NCBI GenBank assembly: GCA_030601705.1
Contig: JAUWBM010000015.1
Location: 1 to 36,317 of the forward strand
Reading direction: 5' to 3'
From: Thermoplasmatota archaeon
GTDB taxonomy: Archaea; Thermoplasmatota; E2; DHVEG-1
Length of the DNA stretch: 36,317 bases
Shown piece after piece: positions 1 through 5,993 of the stretch; position 1 is the stretch's first letter; every line of letters starts with the position of its first letter. Below the pieces are notes generated by a model. That model was not told the DNA's origin. It worked only from the letters and a program-made list of their open reading frames with translations, and did not search any database. Position numbers and translations under genes: made by a program.

Positions 1-1
1 A

Positions 2-205
2 GCATCGGAGAAAACTTATCAAATTTCAAATAAAATTGAGATAAGTAATGTGGATTTGGTAACACTTACAGACACGTCTATTATTGTGACTTGGGCTACT
101 AATGTAAATAGTAGTACCTATATCGACTATGGCTTTCACCCTCTAGTTATGCTGGGATACTGGGCACACCAAAGCTCCCCTTTTCGGGTACTGTTCATTC
201 TTTGA
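2..205 (+). pseudogene. Fragment of a purple-acid-phosphatase-type N-terminal (FN3-like) domain
   Basis: The frame is open from the window edge to a TGA at 203-205. Its first ~43 residues include VTLTDTSIIVTWATN and STYIDYG, the pattern of the fibronectin-like N-terminal domain of secreted metallophosphoesterases and related archaeal surface proteins. After the YG at about base 132 the translation stops resembling the domain (FHPLVMLGYW...) and ends soon after. I infer that the real gene lies mostly to the left and was cut near 130 by the junction of the accessory region. It could also be the end of a differently built protein, because the start is outside the window. Confidence 0.45.
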
Positions 206-241
206 GTGTTCATTTTGTAGTGTTCAAAATATGGTGGTAAG

Positions 242-388
242 ATGGAAAATAATAAATCAAATGAAAATAATGTAGAAATTGAGGCTGAGGATAATATGGC
301 GTATAAAAAAAGAAAAACAAGGAGAAAACCATCGAAAGGTGTTCGTAAAGTTAAAATTAAAACAAAAAAACCAAGGAGGAGAAGGTGA
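242..388 (+). CDS. Small very basic protein upstream of a PIN nuclease (antitoxin candidate)
   Basis: A 48-codon ORF starting ATG at 242. The first 18 residues are acidic or polar (MENNKSNENNVEIEAED) and the remainder is almost entirely Lys/Arg, ending KKPRRRR. The stop at 386-388 lies 4 bases before the probable TTG start of the PIN gene, so the two are likely co-transcribed. The position fits a toxin-antitoxin antitoxin, and a Lys/Arg tail could bind nucleic acid. No known antitoxin fold (AbrB, RHH, Phd) is visible, so the role is inferred from context only. A GGTGGT stretch at about 231 could be its ribosome site. Confidence 0.4.
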   Translation: MENNKSNENNVEIEAEDNMAYKKRKTRRKPSKGVRKVKIKTKKPRRRR

Positions 389-392
389 CTTT

Positions 393-968
393 TTGACGGA
401 AAAACCTCCTCGTGTTTTAACTGAAATAGTTCCCCATATTTATCTCGATGCAAACATCATTGTAGATATTATACAGGGCCAGAGAAGAGCTTCGATACAT
501 ATGATAGAAGAGATTAAAAATAGAAAATGGGTTTGCTCAACTTCAGCATTTTCATATATGGAAGTTTTAGATATTATACAAGAAAACAAATTTATTTATG
601 AAAAATTGAGTGATGGTTTCCCCCTAAAAATGATTATGAGAATGAGAGCAAATCGAGATTTATCTGATAATAATTTAGAAAAAATTTTTAATCAAGTTAA
701 AAACAAATTCTTTATTCCTTACGATTTTATTGAATTTTATGATTTAACAGAAGATGGATGGGGAAGGGCACTTGGTATATGTGCAACTACAAATATCTTC
801 GCACCAGATTCTTTACACTTGGCAACAGCAATTGAAGCAGGATGTGATTTACTTGTTACATCAGACGAATTTTTTTCTAAAACGATAAATGAATTAGATA
901 CATATGTAGTTTCTTGTTTACCTGAAAAATTTAAAGATATGTTAGAAGAATTAGGTTTTAAAGAATAA
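393..968 (+). CDS. PIN-domain nuclease (VapC-like)
   Basis: Counting from a TTG start at 393 the protein has 191 aa. PIN acidic residues are visible: D19 in YLDAN, E57 in YMEVLD, D139 in APDSLHLATA and D158 in VTSDEFF. PIN proteins are Mg-dependent ribonucleases and act as toxins in VapBC-type pairs. The frame is open upstream to 279, but that stretch overlaps the small basic ORF in another frame. GGTGA (384-388) and GGAGGA (375-380) sit just before the TTG at 393, so I prefer that start. The insert between E57 and D139 is long for a compact VapC (usually about 130 aa), so this is a larger PIN variant. Substrate unknown. Confidence 0.75.
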   Translation: MTEKPPRVLTEIVPHIYLDANIIVDIIQGQRRASIHMIEEIKNRKWVCSTSAFSYMEVLDIIQENKFIYEKLSDGFPLKMIMRMRANRDLSDNNLEKIFNQVKNKFFIPYDFIEFYDLTEDGWGRALGICATTNIFAPDSLHLATAIEAGCDLLVTSDEFFSKTINELDTYVVSCLPEKFKDMLEELGFKE

Positions 969-994
969 TTTTGTTTATTTTTGGTTGGTAAAAC
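965..994. repeat. 30-bp direct repeat, copy 1
   Basis: This exact 30-bp T-rich sequence recurs at 2305-2334. It contains the core TTTGTTTATTTTTGGTTGG. Both copies overlap the TAA stop of the preceding gene, so they could act as T-rich archaeal termination signals. Exact identity over 30 bases also makes them suitable as recombination borders of the three-gene cassette between them. Confidence 0.85.
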
Positions 995-999
995 AATTG

Positions 1000-1007
1000 T
1001 TTATATA
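1000..1007 (+). promoter_or_regulatory. TATA box for the GIY-YIG cassette
   Basis: TTTATATA lies about 30 bases upstream of the ATG at 1038, placing the expected transcription start near 1030 and leaving a very short leader. It follows directly after the 30-bp repeat, so the cassette has its own promoter inside its border. Confidence 0.5.
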
Positions 1008-1037
1008 CAGCAAATCTATTTGTAAATCGGTGAGAAT

Positions 1038-1358
1038 ATGCCGATAACATGGGGAGATATTACTTTTACAACTCCAGTTAGGATAACAACATGGGATCCA
1101 CCATATAGGGCAGCAATTTATGCAATATCCATACGAACATCAGATGAATTTTCTCCAATCTATTTCGGTGAATCAGGAAACTTAGATCAAAGAGGCTTTT
1201 ATAGAAGTCATCATAAATACTCTTGTTTTTTAAGAGAAGTAGGCTCAGATGAAAATATTTACATTTCTATCCATTTACTGCCAAATTCTACTGAGGACGA
1301 GAGAAGAGAAATAGAAAGAAGATTAATTTCTCAGTACAATCCTGTTTGCAATTATTAA
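1038..1358 (+). CDS. Stand-alone GIY-YIG nuclease-domain protein
   Basis: 106 aa. The GIY half is AIYAI (residues 26-30) and the YIG half is IYFGESGNL (41-49). Arg52 follows, and the C-terminus has the family glutamate and asparagine in RREIERRLISQYNPVCN (E91 or E93, N101). GIY-YIG domains cut DNA as homing, repair or restriction nucleases. This one is the bare domain with no DNA-binding extension, so it probably works with a partner or belongs to an uncharacterised group. Two membrane-protein genes follow on the same strand. The next start is within 3 bases of its stop, suggesting one transcript. Confidence 0.75.
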   Translation: MPITWGDITFTTPVRITTWDPPYRAAIYAISIRTSDEFSPIYFGESGNLDQRGFYRSHHKYSCFLREVGSDENIYISIHLLPNSTEDERREIERRLISQYNPVCNY

Positions 1359-1360
1359 AT

Positions 1361-1702
1361 ATGATATTTATGATTAAGAATAAGACTAAACAAAATGAGA
1401 AAAAATCTAAGAAGGTGCCTAGTGAAAAACACATAATAGAAGTGATAGCAGAACACGAACAGCCAATTACAAATTTAATTAATTTAATTGCTGATAAATT
1501 CCTTAAAAGTTCAGAAAGAGAGACAAAATTTAGTTTTAACATGGCTCTTCTTTTTGTATTTATTATCTCTATGATTGTAATTGTTTCTGCTCTTCTAACA
1601 TTCTATGATAAAATCGATGGTGCGGCCTTAACCTTTCTATTAGGACTCATTGTTGGATATATGTTGACGTTTATTCGAGAAGCGATTTATCCACCAGAAT
1701 AA
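1361..1702 (+). CDS. Small membrane protein of unknown function
   Basis: From ATG 1361 (or 1370) the protein is about 110-113 aa. The N-terminal half is charged (KNKTKQNEKKSKK) and likely helical (residues ~25-55). Two hydrophobic segments follow: one of about 20 residues around MALLFVFIISMIVIVSALL, then one around ALTFLLGLIVGYMLTF. The frame is open back to 1346 inside the GIY-YIG gene, but starts after that stop are more natural. No family recognised. It sits between a GIY-YIG nuclease and another membrane protein, a nuclease-plus-membrane arrangement often found in defence islands. The defence role is inference. Confidence 0.6.
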   Translation: MIFMIKNKTKQNEKKSKKVPSEKHIIEVIAEHEQPITNLINLIADKFLKSSERETKFSFNMALLFVFIISMIVIVSALLTFYDKIDGAALTFLLGLIVGYMLTFIREAIYPPE

Positions 1703-1738
1703 ATTAAAGAAGTTAAAGTTCTACTAGGTGAAAATATT

Positions 1739-2308
1739 ATGTCTTTAAAAGCACCAACTTCTGAGGATAAAATAAAAATTCATTCCGAAATTAATCAACT
1801 AGTTAACCAAAGGTTTATAGTAACCACTTTTGCAATAACAATTTTTGGTATTATTATTGCATGGATAATCCCTAAGCTCCCACCAGAGAGTGGATCCAAT
1901 GTTGATGCAGTTTTTTATATTTGTTTGATTGTGCTTCTTTTGTTACTTCTTGGTTTGTATTTGTTCAGTCATTTCTATCTTCGAGGGATGTTAAGGATAT
2001 ATTCAACTTATCTAATAGAAACTAAATCATCATCTTGGGAATACGATTGGGACAGATATAGAACGAAATATCCAGATTATAAGGGTTATACAAAAGGACA
2101 AAGCTTAATCTTCTTTTTGTTAGGGTTTATTATAACAATTCTTATGTTATTTATAACAATTGCTTATTCAACAAGTTGTGAACATTTATTACTATTTTCT
2201 TTAAATTTTATTATCGCATTAATCTATTTAATTCTGATAATAGGAATGGGATTTTTTAAAAGGTTTGATCCAGAATCAGAGGCTAAAGCTAGATGGAAAT
2301 CTCTATAA
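1739..2308 (+). CDS. Membrane protein of unknown function, four predicted TM segments
   Basis: 189 aa with a good GGTGA site at 1727-1731, 7 bases before the ATG. A ~25-residue soluble start contains EINQLVNQRF. Hydrophobic segments lie at about residues 27-45, 58-78, 124-146 and 150-172. A soluble loop between segments 2 and 3 is rich in Trp/Tyr/Asp (WEYDWDRYRTKYPDY). Family not recognised. The paired-TM layout resembles small effector membrane proteins of conflict systems, but no specific family can be claimed. Its stop lies inside the second copy of the 30-bp repeat. Confidence 0.6.
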   Translation: MSLKAPTSEDKIKIHSEINQLVNQRFIVTTFAITIFGIIIAWIIPKLPPESGSNVDAVFYICLIVLLLLLLGLYLFSHFYLRGMLRIYSTYLIETKSSSWEYDWDRYRTKYPDYKGYTKGQSLIFFLLGFIITILMLFITIAYSTSCEHLLLFSLNFIIALIYLILIIGMGFFKRFDPESEAKARWKSL

Positions 2309-2334
2309 TTTTGTTTATTTTTGGTTGGTAAAAC
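2305..2334. repeat. 30-bp direct repeat, copy 2
   Basis: Identical to 965-994, 1340 bases downstream and in the same orientation. Sequence on both sides differs between the copies, so identity is confined to this unit. It overlaps the stop codon of the membrane-protein gene ending at 2308. Confidence 0.85.
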
Positions 2335-2363
2335 CTAAATAATCATTTGTTATTGGATATTAT

Positions 2364-2429
2364 GGTCTCCCTGATAACGGTTATCGACCCAAACAGAATT
2401 TAATTCTGTGATAATCTAAAGGGGAGACC
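2364..2429. other. Nested inverted repeats with a cloverleaf-like fold
   Basis: An outer stem GGTCTCCC (2364-2371) pairs with GGGAGACC (2422-2429). Inside it are two further dyads: GATAAC/GTTATC around 2373-2385 and ACAGAATT/AATTCTGT (2393-2409). Together they could form a three-way junction in RNA or a cruciform in DNA. The 15-bp inverted repeat shared with 4788-4802 lies inside it. This may be the end of a mobile unit; an RNA role is possible but there is no clear promoter. Confidence 0.45.
2377..2391. repeat. 15-bp inverted repeat, left copy
   Basis: This is the exact reverse complement of TGGGTCGATAACCGT at 4788-4802. The pair encloses the two-gene unit at 2467-4694. It may be a terminal repeat of a mobile unit, or a fragment of the transposable element whose transposase starts at the right copy. 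Confidence 0.6.
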
Positions 2430-2466
2430 TACTAATAAAAAATGTAGCAATGTACTGAGATTCGAT

Positions 2467-4149
2467 TTATACCTCTCTATTTATTTTATTAAAAATCTTT
2501 TTGAATCGGTTTTTCTTATCAATAAACAGTTCAAAATTTGATTTTTCAAGAGGTACAATATCTAGATATATTTCGCCAAGAATGTTGATTAATTCTTGTT
2601 TGGTTATAAGTTTATTTTTTACTCGATTAATCAAGATAAATTTCACTGTATTATAATCAACAGAATTATCGTGGACATATGACTCAATTAATTTTTGTGA
2701 TAATTGAAATTGTGTTTTTTCCTTGTATGTAGAAAAAAGGATATTGCCCAAAGATGGGCATAAATCCTGTAATTCTTGAGAGATATTACTATTTTTCACT
2801 CTATTTCTTAATGCTTCCGACAAAGGAATGCCGTCGAGGTCAATCCCAGCTTTTCTATATTCCTCACCTAATTCAATAAAAGTCCCACAACGTGTTCTTA
2901 TGCAATAAACTAGTTGATCGTGATAATTTAGATTCCAGAAATCAATCGCTTTGTCAATGCAAGATGGCAATGGGAAAGACCCTTCTTTATCCCATAATCT
3001 TTTTATGTCCTCAATATCACTTTCAGTTAAAGTATCATAATTGGTGAAAGCGGGAACTATTGTTTTGTTTAGAATGGAAGCGAGTCTATGAGAGCGTTTA
3101 ACTTTATTATTTATCTTAGAAGATTTTTTACTTACTTTTCCAATAGGAAGAGGCTTATCAATTTCTGTTTTTCCACTCATCCTAAAAGTTGCAATATCCG
3201 AACCACTATCCATACAACCCAATATCCAATTTCCAAAATTATGGGTTATTACAGCGCCATCAGCTTTTCGCACTCGATCTGATACTTCAGTGATAAATTC
3301 GCTGAGTATTTTTCTTCTTATTGTTCCGCAATTCTGATCCGACAGTCTGTTGTTATTATCAAAAACCTTAAAACTGAGGAATAATCCCGAATATCGGCTC
3401 CTTGGGTCAATCCAATTCTCCAACTCTGAATAAATTTGTTTTCTTGTCATTGAAGATTTTAAATTATTCTCTTGGAATATATTCCAATGTAGGAGTAAAT
3501 GGATTCCATACAATGTAAACTTAGCATCGCTCATTGCTTCATCAAGTATATTGTAGCCATGCTCGAACGCTTTTGGGACGCTATTAGTAACATTGGCTTT
3601 AATTATATGGGTTGGCGCCAAGAATATATCAGATTCAACTCCTTCCAAGATAGATGTAGCCCAATCCTTTATCCCCGTGTAACCGTAGTTAGATGTAACA
3701 TTATTCCAAACAGATTCCACTTGCTTTTTATTTTTATCGGATAAACCAGTTTCCAATAAAGTCTCAAAATTCTTATCGATAGTTGTCGCTTCTTTGAATT
3801 TTACCCTTGCGGTACAATGAAAAGACAATGCCTCGTACTCAGGATCAGGAATAACAAGAATCTTGTGGGAGACAGGAATAATTTTTTCCTCACTATCGTT
3901 TTGATCATAAGATATTCCTAATAAACTCTTAATATCCTGCATAATACTGTTCCGCCAACTTGCGTAGGGGGTTATCATTCGAGGATACAAACCATTTTTT
4001 ATGTTTTCAATCAAGGCTTCACAATCATATTTTGTGCGAATCCCTGGACTTGGAAAGGGCATATCAAAAGATCCTTTATTGGTAATTAGTTTACCAAATC
4101 TTGATATTACTTTTTGAGATTCAATTTCTTTATATTCTAATTTAACCAT
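2467..4149 (-). CDS. 560-aa protein of unknown function, weakly TGT-like N-terminus
   Basis: The frame opens with GTG at 4158, but GGTGA (4155-4159 on this strand) is ideally placed 5 bases before the ATG at 4149, so I take 4149. No family is recognised with confidence. The first ~50 residues (RFGKLITNKGSFDMPFPSPG) have the cadence of the tRNA-guanine transglycosylase N-terminus. Alternating hydrophobic stretches later (DIFLAPTHI, FTLYGIHLLLHW, GLFLSFKVFD, GAVITHNFGNWI, then MDSGSDIATFR) could be TIM-barrel strands; this is a weak resemblance by eye. The C-terminal ~180 residues are helical and charged. It overlaps or abuts the winged-helix gene upstream, so the two form an operon and probably act together. 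Confidence 0.65.
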   Translation of the reverse strand: MVKLEYKEIESQKVISRFGKLITNKGSFDMPFPSPGIRTKYDCEALIENIKNGLYPRMITPYASWRNSIMQDIKSLLGISYDQNDSEEKIIPVSHKILVIPDPEYEALSFHCTARVKFKEATTIDKNFETLLETGLSDKNKKQVESVWNNVTSNYGYTGIKDWATSILEGVESDIFLAPTHIIKANVTNSVPKAFEHGYNILDEAMSDAKFTLYGIHLLLHWNIFQENNLKSSMTRKQIYSELENWIDPRSRYSGLFLSFKVFDNNNRLSDQNCGTIRRKILSEFITEVSDRVRKADGAVITHNFGNWILGCMDSGSDIATFRMSGKTEIDKPLPIGKVSKKSSKINNKVKRSHRLASILNKTIVPAFTNYDTLTESDIEDIKRLWDKEGSFPLPSCIDKAIDFWNLNYHDQLVYCIRTRCGTFIELGEEYRKAGIDLDGIPLSEALRNRVKNSNISQELQDLCPSLGNILFSTYKEKTQFQLSQKLIESYVHDNSVDYNTVKFILINRVKNKLITKQELINILGEIYLDIVPLEKSNFELFIDKKNRFKKIFNKINREV

Positions 4150-4154
4150 CTGTT

Positions 4155-4694
4155 TCACCTACTTATAATACCTCTATCTAAAATATTTGATTTAGATAGC
4201 TCCTCTTTTATTCTATTCAATTCATTTATAACTTTCTCTAAGTCAACTAAATCAATTCTTATACCTCCTTTTGCTTCTCTTCGTCCTGATGGGGAAACAG
4301 AATATTCTGTAATTGTCATATGTTTCCCAGTTAACCTATCAATATATGTTCTAATTCCATATTCTTTATAGCTACCGCATTTCACTATCCCTTGTGCTAA
4401 AGCATGAGCCAATCTGCCGTTGGGAAAATATATTGCTTCTCTCCCGCCCCAAGATTCTTTATAAATTGTACTTGTAAATGCTAAATAATCCAAGGCTTTC
4501 CGTATGGTTTTATTATTTGGTGCCCCTACAGCTCTTTGAATTTGGGATGCTGTGGACGGTCCGTTTTGTTTTAGAAAACGCAATGCACAAGCTCTGAGTG
4601 TTTTTGCCTGCTCTTCATTAGTCATATCATAATATTTTTCAGGCAACCCCCATTGGTTATCAGTTGCATTACCCTTATTCATGCCCTTACTCAT
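4155..4694 (-). CDS. Winged-helix DNA-binding protein
   Basis: 179 aa. Residues ~30-95 form a winged helix: LRACALRFLKQNGPSTASQI (helices 1-2), RAVGAPNNKTIRKALDYLAF (recognition region), then a wing around GGREAIYF. The C-terminus (~145-172) is a probable coiled coil (DLEKVINELNRIKEELSKS). Its stop overlaps the first possible start of the 560-aa gene, so they are translationally coupled. It is likely the regulator or DNA-recognition partner of that protein. TATA-like sequence near 4722-4737 (complement of TTATATAAATAAATTA) sits about 30 bases upstream and would give a very short leader. The M5 codon at 4682 is an alternative start. Confidence 0.65.
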   Translation of the reverse strand: MSKGMNKGNATDNQWGLPEKYYDMTNEEQAKTLRACALRFLKQNGPSTASQIQRAVGAPNNKTIRKALDYLAFTSTIYKESWGGREAIYFPNGRLAHALAQGIVKCGSYKEYGIRTYIDRLTGKHMTITEYSVSPSGRREAKGGIRIDLVDLEKVINELNRIKEELSKSNILDRGIISR

Positions 4695-4787
4695 ATATCA
4701 TCATGGTTACCCTTAATTAATAATTTATTTATATAACTTTCGTTTATTTGGGGTAAATTATATATACTATTAAATTATTACTGGTAA

Positions 4788-4802
4788 TGGGTCGATAACC
4801 GT
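4788..4802. repeat. 15-bp inverted repeat, right copy, at the transposase 5' end
   Basis: TGGGTCGATAACCGT, inverted relative to 2377-2391. It begins directly after an in-frame TAA and is read in the transposase frame as WVDNR. It therefore coincides with the point where the transposase has lost its start codon. Confidence 0.6.
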
Positions 4803-4952
4803 GAAAGAAAAATCCAAAAAGAAAAAAAACAGAAAAAGTCTCGAATTGAGAAAGCAAGACTTATTTTAAAAGCTGGTAAATATCCTGTAAGATTCGGCGA
4901 AAAAGACCGTTATTATGTTCCGTCTCAGTTTGGTAGGGGACGGTATTTTGTA

Positions 4953-5954
4953 ATGAAAAACCAGGATGGTTGGACTTGTGATTGCCTTGACTTTATGCAT
5001 AGACATCAACTATGCAAACACATCTATACTGTGATACTCTGGAAAGGCTATGAAAATGAAAAATCAGCTAAACAGACAAATATCGAAGAATTTGATGAAT
5101 TAAACACTTGTAAATTCTGTAATTCATGGAATATTATCAAATACGGGAGGGCAGGACGAAAACAAGTATACTATTGTAAAGATTGCAATAGGCGATTTGT
5201 GAACAACATTAATTTTGAAAAAATGAAATATGATCCGAAGATTATCAGTGTTACTTTGGATCTTTATTTTAGAGGGCTTTCGTTAAGGAAGATTACTGAT
5301 CATCTGAAACAGTGTCATGGATTGTTTGTTGGTCATGTAACGATTTACAACTGGATTGATAAATACATTGGAATAATCGATGAATACGTTAAAACACTTG
5401 AGCCAAAGGAACTCTCAGATGTGTGGCATATTGATGAGATGATGGTCAAGATCGGTGGTGATTGGCGTTGGTTATGGAACGCTCTCGATGAGGGAACAAG
5501 ATTTCAGCTAGCCGGACATATCTCAAAAGAGAAATACATCGAGGATGCTCGAAAGGCCTTTCAGAAGGCCAAGAACAATGGCCGACATCATAGACCAAAG
5601 TATATTGTTACTGATGGTATGCATGCTTATAAGAGAGCTATTAAAAAAGAATTTGCCCCCTCAGCTACAGGTGTAAAGCATATTAATAATGTTGGAATTA
5701 AAGATCAGGTCAATAACAATGCTCTGGAAAGATTGAATGGTACTGTTAGAGAGCGAGAGAAGATTATCCGTGGATTAAAAAAGGAAGACACTCCGATTCT
5801 TAAAGGTCAGAGGATCTTTTACAATTATATTCGTCCACATCAATCTTTAGGTGGAGCAACACCTTCACAGATAGCAGGAGTAGAGTTAAATCTTGGGGAG
5901 AATAAATGGTTAAATTTGATGAAAAAATCCCTTAGTTCTAGTATTGCGCAATAA
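4953..5954 (+). CDS. DDE transposase (IS6/IS240-like) with SWIM and zinc-ribbon N-terminus
   Basis: From ATG 4953 the protein has 333 aa: a SWIM-type zinc motif (C9, C11, C21, H23), a zinc ribbon (C53, C56, C75, C78), an HTH (~105-135, GLSLRKITDHL), and a DDE core with D161 (WHIDE), D221 (VTDG) and E259 (ALERLNG). The spacing is right for cut-and-paste or co-integrate transposition. The frame stays open and protein-like for 55 more codons upstream to 4788 (GKYPVRFGEKDRYYVPS precedes the SWIM motif), yet holds no ATG, GTG or TTG there. An ATG at 4787-4789 is out of frame by a single G: removing one G of ATGGGTC would restore MVDNR... and a 388-aa protein. The copy is therefore probably frameshifted at its start or rearranged. 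I could not define the right end of the element. Confidence 0.85.
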   Translation: MKNQDGWTCDCLDFMHRHQLCKHIYTVILWKGYENEKSAKQTNIEEFDELNTCKFCNSWNIIKYGRAGRKQVYYCKDCNRRFVNNINFEKMKYDPKIISVTLDLYFRGLSLRKITDHLKQCHGLFVGHVTIYNWIDKYIGIIDEYVKTLEPKELSDVWHIDEMMVKIGGDWRWLWNALDEGTRFQLAGHISKEKYIEDARKAFQKAKNNGRHHRPKYIVTDGMHAYKRAIKKEFAPSATGVKHINNVGIKDQVNNNALERLNGTVREREKIIRGLKKEDTPILKGQRIFYNYIRPHQSLGGATPSQIAGVELNLGENKWLNLMKKSLSSSIAQ

Positions 5955-5993
5955 TTAATTTTCAACAGGGTTTTTTCATCTAAGATGTGCTGA

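Noticed and set aside
2467..4149. Firm assignment as a tRNA-guanine transglycosylase or DpdA
   Set aside because: Only a short N-terminal cadence and a few strand-like segments resemble TGT; the catalytic DSG(S/G)FQ motif near the N-terminus and the zinc-binding cysteines are not evident.
5955..5993. Right terminal repeat of the DDE transposon
   Set aside because: I looked for the complement of TGGGTCGATAACCGT or a GGG-type end after the transposase stop and found none, so no element end is claimed.
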